Position numbers and translations under genes: made by a program. Source: Kiritimatiellia bacterium (GTDB lineage: Bacteria; Verrucomicrobiota; Kiritimatiellia; RFP12; DVOR01). Taken from it: a stretch of 23,281 nt of DNA. Below, piece after piece: positions 1 through 6,389 of the stretch (position 1 is the stretch's first letter; each line of letters begins with the position of its first letter). The notes beneath the pieces were generated by a model. That model made no database searches. It was not told the DNA's origin and worked only from the letters and a program-made list of their open reading frames with translations. The stretch lies in assembly GCA_900771325.1 (NCBI GenBank), contig CAAGNN010000017.1:1-23281 (forward strand), read 5' to 3'.

Positions 1-154
1 CTCAACCCGGGGCGGGTCCGAGGTCAACCCGGGGCGGGTCCGAGGTCAACCCGGGGCGGGTCCGAGGTCAACCCGGGGCGGGTCCAAGGTCAACCCGGGG
101 CGGGTCGGGGGTCAACCCGGGGCGGGGCGGGGGTCAACCCGGGGCGGATGGCCT
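1..154. repeat. 22-bp tandem repeat array (array 1, seven units)
   Basis: Seven head-to-tail 22-bp units begin at 1, 23, 45, 67, 89, 111 and 133. Every unit holds the core TCAACCCGGGGCGG; only the last six to eight bases vary, and units 2 and 3 are identical. The array may continue beyond the left edge. The reverse complement of the core, CCGCCCCGGGTT, is the core of three other arrays in this window. There are no spacers between units, so this is not a CRISPR array. Function unknown. Confidence 0.95.
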
Positions 155-187
155 GGCGGAGCAGGCCGATGCACGACTCTTAATGGC
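147..187 (-). repeat. Conserved hairpin head of the 22-bp repeat element
   Basis: The bases GGCCTG and CAGGCC (150-155 and 162-167) form a stem around a six-base loop, immediately next to the last 22-bp unit. Read on the minus strand the block begins GCCATTAAG, runs through a GTGC stretch into the hairpin and then into the repeat units. The same order occurs at 11046 and 11349 on the plus strand, so head and array form one composite element, here inverted. Confidence 0.8.
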
Positions 188-273
188 ACCGCTTAACCTC
201 TCACTCGGGGCGGTTTATTGGAGGCCGAAGCCCCCGCCTCCCCTCCCCTACCCCCTCCGTCGCGGAACACGCG

Positions 274-308
274 CTAACCGCTAACAGCTAACCGCTAGCC
301 GCTACGAG
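274..308. repeat. Heptad tandem repeat, CTAACCG type
   Basis: Five 7-bp units in a row: CTAACCG, CTAACAG, CTAACCG, CTAGCCG, CTACGAG. It follows the first copy of a 23-bp direct repeat. All but the last unit fit the consensus CTRWCNN or differ at one position, and the same consensus covers other heptad blocks in the window. Confidence 0.85.
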
Positions 309-339
309 CGAAGCGAGTCCCTCCGTCGCGGCACGCGCG

Positions 340-374
340 CTGTCAGCTGTCCGCTGTCGGCTGTCCGCTGGCTC
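340..374. repeat. Heptad tandem repeat, CTGTCCG type
   Basis: Five 7-bp units: CTGTCAG, CTGTCCG, CTGTCGG, CTGTCCG, CTGGCTC. It follows the second copy of the 23-bp direct repeat and ends about 20 bp before the parA -10 box, so it covers the area just upstream of the place where a -35 element would lie. Confidence 0.85.
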
Positions 375-393
375 GCACAGCTCGCCCCACTTG

Positions 394-402
394 TGCTATA
401 CT
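394..402 (+). promoter_or_regulatory. Extended -10 promoter of parA, probably leaderless
   Basis: TGC followed by TATACT (397-402) matches an extended -10 box (TGn plus a five-of-six -10 hexamer). The parA ATG begins at 409, only six bases after the hexamer, so the expected start of transcription falls on or next to the start codon. No convincing -35 is seen, which an extended -10 can tolerate. The same TGC-TATACT word stands before dnaE. Confidence 0.55.
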
Positions 403-408
403 GGGGCC

Positions 409-1200
409 ATGAAAGAGACCAAAGTGATTGCAGTTGCCAACCAGAAGGGCGGAGTTGGCAAGACGACGACGGTTGTTAACCTGGCGGCGGCGCTCGCGCA
501 GATGCGTAAGACGGTGCTGGTGATTGATTTGGACCCGCAGGCGAATGCGACGAGCGGGTTGGGGTTGGTGCCGACGCCGGGGACGAGCCTCTATGCCGCG
601 CTCACGGGGCAAGCCTTTATTGGCGATATTATCCAGGGCACGCCGATTGAGAATGTCAATATCATTCCCTCCGAGCTGGACCTTTCGGGCGCGGAGCTGG
701 AGATCGCCCGCCAGGAGAACCACTTGAAGGTGGTGCGCGACCTGCTTGCGCCGGTCCTGACGGCCGATGTCTTCGACTATATTCTGATTGACTGCCCGCC
801 CTCGTTGGGCATCTTGATGACCTCCTCCCTGGCCGCGGCCAACAGCGTGGTGATTGCGATGCAGTGCGAATACTACGCGCTCGAGGGGCTGAAGGTGATT
901 ACGGACGTGATTGACCGTCTGCGCGAGAACGGCGTGAACCCGGGCATCCACGTTGAGGGCATCCTGATGACGATGTTTGATATGCGCACGAACCTCTCCG
1001 AGGATGTGGTGCGCGAGGTGCGTAACCACTTCGGCAAGTTGGTCTACAAGACCGTCATCCCGCGTAACATTCGCATCTCCGAGGCGCCCTCCTTCGGCAA
1101 GCCGGTGGTGATTTACGATCCTTCCTCCAAGGGCGCGCAGGCCTATGTGGCCCTGGCCAAGGAGTTCGCCCGACGGGCCGCCGCCGCGCAGAGCAAGTGA
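409..1200 (+). CDS. parA: ParA/Soj-type chromosome partitioning ATPase
   Basis: A 263-residue ParA-family ATPase. Members bind DNA non-specifically when ATP-bound and, with a ParB partner, move or position DNA or other cargo. The deviant Walker A motif KGGVGKTTT lies at residues 13-21, the second motif around VIDLDPQANATSG, and the third around DCPPSLGIL, all intact. Length and ends match chromosomal Soj proteins with no N-terminal helix-turn-helix. I start at the ATG at 409; an in-frame TTG at 391 would place the -10 box inside the gene and add unconserved residues. There is no Shine-Dalgarno sequence, in keeping with a leaderless message. Unusually, trpB rather than parB follows, 32 bases later. 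Codons are strongly G- or T-ending. A plasmid or cargo-positioning ParA cannot be excluded. Confidence 0.93.
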   Translation: MKETKVIAVANQKGGVGKTTTVVNLAAALAQMRKTVLVIDLDPQANATSGLGLVPTPGTSLYAALTGQAFIGDIIQGTPIENVNIIPSELDLSGAELEIARQENHLKVVRDLLAPVLTADVFDYILIDCPPSLGILMTSSLAAANSVVIAMQCEYYALEGLKVITDVIDRLRENGVNPGIHVEGILMTMFDMRTNLSEDVVREVRNHFGKLVYKTVIPRNIRISEAPSFGKPVVIYDPSSKGAQAYVALAKEFARRAAAAQSK

Positions 1201-1232
1201 AGCTTTCCATTCCAATACCAAGAGGTTCTGAT

Positions 1233-2438
1233 ATGAGTACCTACTTTAAGGATTTCCCGAACGACGAGGGTTTCTTCGGCCCCTACGGCGGGATGTTCGT
1301 CCCCGACAACCTGAAGGCCGAGATGCGCAAGATCGCCGATGCCTACTACCGCATCAGCAAGTCGCACGACTTCATCTCGGAGTTGCGCCAGATCCGCAAG
1401 CACTTCCAGGGCCGCCCCACGCCGGTCTACTACTGCCGGAACCTGAGCGAGCGTCTGGGCGGGCGCATCTACCTCAAACGCGAGGACCTGAACCACTCCG
1501 GCGCCCATAAGCTCAATCACTGTATGGGCGAGGTGATGCTGGCCAAGTATATGGGCAAGAAGAAGGTCATCGCCGAGACCGGTGCCGGACAGCACGGTGT
1601 GGCGATGGCTACGGCCGCAGCCTACTTCGGTCTGCCTTGCGATATCTATATGGGCGAGGTGGACGTGGCCAAGCAGCACCCCAACGTCCTGCGGATGCAG
1701 ATCCTCGGCGCGAATGTCATCCCCGTCACCCACGGCCAGCGCACGCTCAAAGAAGCCGTCGATGCCGCCTTCGAGGCCTACTTGAAGGACCCCGAGAACA
1801 CGATGTACTGCATTGGCTCGGTCGTCGGCCCCCACCCCTTCCCGATGATGGTGCGCGACTTCCAGAAGATTGTCGGCGACGAGGCGCGCGAGCAGTTCCT
1901 CGAGATGACCGGCGAGCTGCCCGATGCCGTCACCGCTTGCGTCGGCGGCGGCTCCAACGCCATCGGCATCTTCTGCGGCTTCCTGGATGACACCGACGTC
2001 AAGCTCTACGGCGTCGAGCCCCTCGGCCGCGGCGAAAAGCCCGGCGACCACGCCGCCTCGATGACCTACGGCAAGCCCGGCATCCTCCACGGCTTCAAGA
2101 GCTACACCCTCCAAGAGGCCGACGGCACCCCGATGCCCGTCTACTCCGTGGCCTCCGGCCTCGACTACCAGAGCGTCGGCCCCGAGCACGCCTATCTGCG
2201 CGACAGCGGCCGCGTCCAGTACGTCACGGCCGATGACAAGCAGACGATGGAGGCCTTCTTCGCCCTCTCGCGTCACGAAGGCATTATCCCCGCCATCGAG
2301 AGCTCCCACGCCGTGGCCTACGCCATGCGCTACGCCCAGGAGCACCCGCACGGCTCCATCCTCGTCAACCTCTCCGGCCGCGGCGATAAGGATATCGACT
2401 ACGTGGTCGAGCACTTCGGCACCGGCTCCAACCTCTAA
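1233..2438 (+). CDS. trpB: Tryptophan synthase beta chain
   Basis: A 401-residue PLP enzyme that joins indole and L-serine to give tryptophan. The PLP lysine is K93 in the SGAHKLN motif, the catalytic glutamate E115 in AETGAGQHG, the PLP-phosphate loop GGGSN at 238-242, and the C-terminal serine S381 in NLSGRGDKD. The KREDLNHSGAHK context and length match the classic TrpB1 that pairs with TrpA, not TrpB2. The start at 1233 is supported by AGAGG at 1221-1225. No trpA or other trp gene is in the window, so the partner must be elsewhere. No attenuator or T-box fits in the 32-base gap after parA. bioB follows four bases after the stop. C-ending codons increase toward the 3' end. Confidence 0.97.
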   Translation: MSTYFKDFPNDEGFFGPYGGMFVPDNLKAEMRKIADAYYRISKSHDFISELRQIRKHFQGRPTPVYYCRNLSERLGGRIYLKREDLNHSGAHKLNHCMGEVMLAKYMGKKKVIAETGAGQHGVAMATAAAYFGLPCDIYMGEVDVAKQHPNVLRMQILGANVIPVTHGQRTLKEAVDAAFEAYLKDPENTMYCIGSVVGPHPFPMMVRDFQKIVGDEAREQFLEMTGELPDAVTACVGGGSNAIGIFCGFLDDTDVKLYGVEPLGRGEKPGDHAASMTYGKPGILHGFKSYTLQEADGTPMPVYSVASGLDYQSVGPEHAYLRDSGRVQYVTADDKQTMEAFFALSRHEGIIPAIESSHAVAYAMRYAQEHPHGSILVNLSGRGDKDIDYVVEHFGTGSNL

Positions 2439-2442
2439 CACA

Positions 2443-3387
2443 ATGGAGGCGCCGCATTTAACACGCAGCGAGGTCGAGGCCTGGGCCGCAGGCCCCGAAG
2501 AGGCGCTCTTCGCCCAGGCCGAACACCTCACCCGCACCTACGCCGCGCGCACCTTCGATATGTGCTCGATCGTCAACGGCAAGTCCGGCCGTTGCCCCGA
2601 GGACTGCAAGTGGTGCGCGCAGTCCTCCCACCACGCCACCGCCTGCGAGGTCCACGGTCTCATCTCCGCCGAAGAGTGCCTCCGCCACGCCCGCGCCAAC
2701 GAAGCCGCCGGCATTCGCCGCTTCTCCATCGTCAACAGCGGCCGCAAGCCCACCCCGCAAGAGCTCGAGGGCGTCTGCGCGCGCATTCGCCTGTTGCGCC
2801 GGGAGACGCACCTAGAACTCTGCGCCTCCCTTGGCCTCTTAGGCGAAGCGGACCTGCGCGCCCTGGCCGAGGCCGGCGTCACCCGCTACCACTGCAACCT
2901 CGAAGCCGCGCCCGCCGTCTTCGCGCGTCTCTGCTCCACCCACACCCAAGCCGAGAAGGTGGAGACCCTGCGCGCCGCCCGCCGCGTGGGAATGGAGATT
3001 TGCTCGGGCGGCATCATCGGGATGGGCGAGAGCGAAGCCGAGCGCATCGACCTCGCCTTCACCCTGCGCGACCTCTTCGAGGAGGACCCCGCCGCCACGG
3101 CAAGTATTCCCATCAACATTCTCTCGCCCATCCCCGGCACTCCGCTGGCGGACCTTCCCTTCCTCCCCGAGCGCGACATCCTGCGCACCGTCGCCCTCTT
3201 CCGCCTGGTGCACCCCACCGCCGCCCTCCGCTTCGCCGGCGGCCGCGCCCGCCTCTCCCCGAACACCCTCGACCGCGCCCTGCGCCTCGGCATCAACGCC
3301 GCCATCGAAGGCGACCTCCTCACCACCCTCGGCAACACCGTCGCCCAAGACCGCACCCACATCCTCCGCGCCGGCTACACACTCTAA
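2443..3387 (+). CDS. bioB: Biotin synthase, Bacteroides-like form lacking one classic cluster ligand
   Basis: A 314-residue radical-SAM enzyme that inserts sulfur into dethiobiotin. The radical-SAM CxxxCxxC is C51, C55, C58. Compared by eye with E. coli BioB, the auxiliary-cluster ligands C128, C188 and R260 correspond to C127 (LELCASLG), C187 (EICSGGI) and R268 (RFAGGR), but the position of E. coli C97 is serine (S95 in RRFSIVNSGR). Additional cysteines are C41, C151 (RYHCNLE) and C164. These features, and GDLLTTLGN near the end, resemble BioB of Bacteroides and other anaerobes. The ATG at 2443 lies four bases after trpB, without a clear ribosome site, implying translational coupling. The rest of biotin synthesis is not here. 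Its 3' end has extremely C-biased third positions. Confidence 0.95.
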   Translation: MEAPHLTRSEVEAWAAGPEEALFAQAEHLTRTYAARTFDMCSIVNGKSGRCPEDCKWCAQSSHHATACEVHGLISAEECLRHARANEAAGIRRFSIVNSGRKPTPQELEGVCARIRLLRRETHLELCASLGLLGEADLRALAEAGVTRYHCNLEAAPAVFARLCSTHTQAEKVETLRAARRVGMEICSGGIIGMGESEAERIDLAFTLRDLFEEDPAATASIPINILSPIPGTPLADLPFLPERDILRTVALFRLVHPTAALRFAGGRARLSPNTLDRALRLGINAAIEGDLLTTLGNTVAQDRTHILRAGYTL

Positions 3388-3407
3388 ACCCAAACCGTAT
3401 AACGCCT

Positions 3408-4106
3408 ATGTCTAACCCCTCCGCCCCCTACCGCTTCCTCAAGCGCGCCATCGACATCACGCTCAGTGGCCTAGCCATCCTCTGTCTGGCTCCCCTGCTC
3501 GTGCCGATTATGCTCATCTTGCTCTGCACGGGCGAGCACTACATCTTCTACCGGCAGGAGCGCATCGGCCTGCACAACCGCAAGTTCCAGATGCTCAAGT
3601 TCGCGACGATGCTGCTCAACAGTCCCAATATGGCTGGCGGTCTGCACACCACCCACGGCGACCCGCGCGTGCTGCCCTTCGGCCGCTTCCTGCGCAAGAC
3701 TAAGCTCAACGAACTGCCCCAGCTCATCAATATCTTCAAGGGCGATATGTCCATCGTCGGTCCGCGGCCGCTGGTTGATAAGACCTTCGCCCCCTACCCC
3801 GAAGAGGTCAAGCGCTCCATTTACTCTGTCCGCCCGGGGCTGACGGGCATCGGCTCGGTGGTCTTCCGCGATGAGGAGGCCATCCTAACAAAGTCCTCCC
3901 TGCCCCTCGATGTCTGCTACGCCACCCTCATAGCCCCCTACAAGGGCGCGTTGGAGATGTGGTATCTGCGCCACTGCTCGTTGCTGACCGACCTGAAGTT
4001 GATCTTCGTGACCGCCTGGGTCGTCCTCTTTCCGCGCTCTGAGTTGGTGAGCCGCTGGTTCGGCGACCTGCCCGAAAAGCCGGAAACCCTTTCCGCGCTG
4101 CAGTAA
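3408..4106 (+). CDS. Initiating sugar-phosphate transferase (monotopic PGT, bacterial sugar transferase family)
   Basis: A 232-residue member of the PglC/WcaJ-type family, which transfers a sugar phosphate from a nucleotide sugar to undecaprenyl phosphate at the inner membrane. An N-terminal hydrophobic segment (about 16-40, the re-entrant membrane helix) follows KRAIDITLS; then come ERIGLHNRKFQMLKF, LRKTKLNELPQL and KGDMSIVGPRPL (111-122). The usual Asp-Glu catalytic pair of PglC appears as N101-E102, and the usual KFRxM as KFATM. It begins 20 bases after bioB with no clear Shine-Dalgarno sequence and leads the glycan genes. The donor sugar is probably the product of the next two genes (inference). 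Confidence 0.92.
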   Translation: MSNPSAPYRFLKRAIDITLSGLAILCLAPLLVPIMLILLCTGEHYIFYRQERIGLHNRKFQMLKFATMLLNSPNMAGGLHTTHGDPRVLPFGRFLRKTKLNELPQLINIFKGDMSIVGPRPLVDKTFAPYPEEVKRSIYSVRPGLTGIGSVVFRDEEAILTKSSLPLDVCYATLIAPYKGALEMWYLRHCSLLTDLKLIFVTAWVVLFPRSELVSRWFGDLPEKPETLSALQ

Positions 4107-4122
4107 TCCTGGAGTTCCCGCT

Positions 4123-5394
4123 ATGACCCTCAATTTCAATCTCGATAGCTTCATCAAGACCTACGTCACCAAACGCCCCGAGAGCCTGCTCGCGGCCGAC
4201 TTCGCGCGCTACGCCGAGCCCTTGCACCAGCGGCTCGACGGCAAGCGCGTGCTCGTCATCGGGGGCGCCGGCACCATCGGCTCAAACTACATCAAGGCGC
4301 TCTTGCGCTTCCCCGTGGCCAAGTTGGTGGTTGTGGACATCGACGAGAACAACCTCACCGAACTCGTCCGCGACCTGCGCTCCTCGGATGGACTGCACAT
4401 CCCCGAGGACTTCACCACCTACCCCGTCGACTTCGGCTCCGAGACCTTCGAGCGTCTCTTCCACCATCACGCGCCCTTCGACATCGTTGCCAACTTCGCG
4501 GCCCGAAAGCATGTCCGCAGCGAGAAGGACATCTTCTCGATTGAGGCAATGTGCGAGACCAACGTCTTTATGGCGCGCCGCTTGCTCGACCTCTTGCTCA
4601 AGTCCCCACCGGAGGCCTTCTTCTGCGTCTCCACCGACAAGGCCGCCAACCCCGTCAATGTGATGGGCGCCACCAAGAAGTTGATGGAGGACCTTATCCT
4701 CTCCTACGCCAACGAGTTGCCCATCAAGACCGCCCGCTTCGCCAATGTGGCCTTCTCCAACGGCTCCTTACCGCTCGGCTGGCTCAATCGTCTGCGCCTG
4801 TGGCAACCGCTGAGTTGTCCGCTCGGCATTCGGCGCTTCTTCGTCTCGCCCATTGAATCGGGCGAACTGTGCTTGATTGCCTCGGTACTGGGCGCTTCCG
4901 GGGACATCTTCTTCCCAAAGCTCGACGAGGCACGCGATATGATTCCCTTCGATGCCATCGTCAAAGATCTTTTGGACGCGCTCAATCTCGGCACCTGCGC
5001 GTGCGACGACTCGGCCACGGCCAAGACTCGGTCCGACCGTCTCCGCCAACAGCTCGCTTCTGCCAACCTCTCCGCCGATGCCACGGCCGACTTCATCCGC
5101 TCCCAGGGCGGTTATCCGGTCGAGTTCTTTGCCAGCAACACCAGCGGCGAGAAGACCTTTGAGGAGTTCTTCACCGCCACCGAACGGCTCGACACGGAGA
5201 GCTTCACCAACCTGGGCATCGTGAAGGAAACGCCCCTCCACCCGAGGACTGAGGTTGAGGCCATCATTGCGGAGTTGCAAGGTCTCTTCCGCTCAAACAA
5301 GGCCGATAAGGCTGCCATTGTCAGCGCGCTGGCCGCCTACCTGCCCAACTTCCACCACATCGAAAAGGGCCGCTCGCTCGACAATCGCATGTAA
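4123..5394 (+). CDS. CapD/FlaA1-like UDP-sugar 4,6-dehydratase (soluble SDR)
   Basis: A 423-residue extended short-chain dehydrogenase of the polysaccharide-synthesis (CapD/WbpM/PglF) family. The nucleotide-binding GGAGTIGS is at 47-54, the acidic end of beta-2 (VDID) at 71-74, AARKHV at 126-131, STDKAANP at 170-177 and NVMGATKK at 179-186. As in WbpM and PglF the catalytic tyrosine is replaced by methionine (M181) with K185 kept, which favours 4,6-dehydratase chemistry on UDP-GlcNAc over simple 4-epimerisation. The membrane domain of WbpM/PglF is absent. A C-terminal extension of about 130 residues ends with LPNFHHIEKGRSLDNRM, similar to Bacteroides homologues as I remember them. GGAG at 4111-4114 sets the start. 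Substrate is inferred. Confidence 0.85.
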   Translation: MTLNFNLDSFIKTYVTKRPESLLAADFARYAEPLHQRLDGKRVLVIGGAGTIGSNYIKALLRFPVAKLVVVDIDENNLTELVRDLRSSDGLHIPEDFTTYPVDFGSETFERLFHHHAPFDIVANFAARKHVRSEKDIFSIEAMCETNVFMARRLLDLLLKSPPEAFFCVSTDKAANPVNVMGATKKLMEDLILSYANELPIKTARFANVAFSNGSLPLGWLNRLRLWQPLSCPLGIRRFFVSPIESGELCLIASVLGASGDIFFPKLDEARDMIPFDAIVKDLLDALNLGTCACDDSATAKTRSDRLRQQLASANLSADATADFIRSQGGYPVEFFASNTSGEKTFEEFFTATERLDTESFTNLGIVKETPLHPRTEVEAIIAELQGLFRSNKADKAAIVSALAAYLPNFHHIEKGRSLDNRM

Positions 5395-5417
5395 ACCATT
5401 CACGGGGAGAACAAGCG

Positions 5418-6389
5418 ATGCAGATTCTTATCACGGGCGCCTTCGGGTTCGTCGGCTCGCACCTGGCCCCCTACTTGGTCGGCAAGGGGCATATGTGCGA
5501 TGCGCTCGACCTCGCCGACGGCCACCTGCCGGCCTATCGCCGCGTCTACACTTGGGAGCACCTGGCCGAAATCCCCTGGGAGCAGTACGACGCCGTCATC
5601 CACCTGGCCGGCAAGGCACACGACCTGCGAAACGTCGCCAAACCCGAGGTCTATACCGAGATTAACTTCGCCCTCACGAAGCGGCTCTACGAAGCGCTTG
5701 CCGAGCGCGTCGGCACCTTCCTCTTCTTCTCTTCGGTCAAGGCCGTGGCCGACCATCTGGAGCACGGCCAAGTGCTGACCGAAGAAGCCACGCCCGACCC
5801 CAAGACCCCCTACGGCCGTTCCAAGCAAGCTGCCGAGGCTTTCTTGCTCGCAGCCGGCGGCACAACCCGCAAGCTCATCTTGCGCCCGGCAATGATTTAC
5901 GGTCCGGGGAACAAGGGCAACCTCAACGCCCTCTACCACTTTGCCAGCAAGCCCATCCCGTGGCCGCTGGCCGCCTTCCAAAATGCCCGATCCTTCGCCT
6001 ACATCGGCAATGTCTGCGCGGCGGTCGAGGCGCTCTTGACTTCGCCAACCGTGCCAGAAGGCATCTATCACGTGGCCGACGATGAGGCGCTCTCGGTCAA
6101 TGCGCTCATTACGCTCATCGCGCACTCGTTGGGGCGCAAGCCGCACCTGTGGCCGTTGCCCAAAGCACTGATGACGAAAGTGGCCCGGCTCGGCACCTGC
6201 CTACACCTGCCCCTCAACAGCGAACGCCTGAGCAAACTGACCGAATCCTACTGCGTCTCCAACGCGAAGCTCAAGCACGCATTGCAGTGGGAGGCCATGC
6301 CCCACTCTGCCCGCCAAGCCTTTGAGACCACCTTTCACAGTTTCCGAGACGCTTCTTATGGACATTCTGCTCCTCTCCCTCATCTTTAA
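5418..6389 (+). CDS. NAD-dependent sugar epimerase/4-ketoreductase (WbpV-like SDR)
   Basis: A 323-residue extended SDR. The cofactor loop GAFGFVGS is at 7-14, the HLAGKAHD strand follows the second acidic region, the active-site serines lie in FFSSVKAV (103-110), and the Y132-x3-K136 pair is intact in TPYGRSKQ. The HLAGKAHD/FFSSVKAVAD type is the one found beside sugar transferases in Bacteroides glycan loci and resembles WbpV/WreQ-like 4-reductases that finish UDP-QuiNAc. After a 4,6-dehydratase it most plausibly reduces the 4-keto sugar, but plain 4-epimerase activity is possible. GGGGAG at 5404-5409 is a good ribosome site. The last 32 bases overlap the next gene. Confidence 0.88.
   Translation: MQILITGAFGFVGSHLAPYLVGKGHMCDALDLADGHLPAYRRVYTWEHLAEIPWEQYDAVIHLAGKAHDLRNVAKPEVYTEINFALTKRLYEALAERVGTFLFFSSVKAVADHLEHGQVLTEEATPDPKTPYGRSKQAAEAFLLAAGGTTRKLILRPAMIYGPGNKGNLNALYHFASKPIPWPLAAFQNARSFAYIGNVCAAVEALLTSPTVPEGIYHVADDEALSVNALITLIAHSLGRKPHLWPLPKALMTKVARLGTCLHLPLNSERLSKLTESYCVSNAKLKHALQWEAMPHSARQAFETTFHSFRDASYGHSAPLPHL

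Larger units (their letters stand above)
188..393. other. Non-coding spacer upstream of parA
   Basis: I see no credible gene here. It contains a 23-bp direct repeat (253-275 and 319-341, starting CCCTCCGTCGCGG, two mismatches), each copy running straight into a heptad block (274-308 and 340-374). The remainder is a C-rich stretch (about 225-258). No parS-like TGTTTCACGTGAAACA site is present although a ParA gene follows. Confidence 0.75.

Noticed and set aside
1..154. CRISPR array
   Set aside because: Units abut with no unique spacers and a period of only 22 bp, and no cas gene is present.
1..408. Iterons or a plasmid/chromosome origin next to parA
   Set aside because: 22 bp is iteron-like and parA follows, but the same arrays occur at three other sites without replication genes, there is no rep or dnaA gene, and no DnaA-box cluster or AT-rich unwinding region is seen.
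1201..1232. trp attenuator, T-box or riboswitch before trpB
   Set aside because: The gap is only 32 bases and holds a Shine-Dalgarno sequence but no leader peptide or hairpin.
1143..2537. Minus-strand open frame opposite trpB
   Set aside because: Compositional shadow of trpB. The plus-strand protein has all TrpB motifs, and the antisense product resembles nothing.
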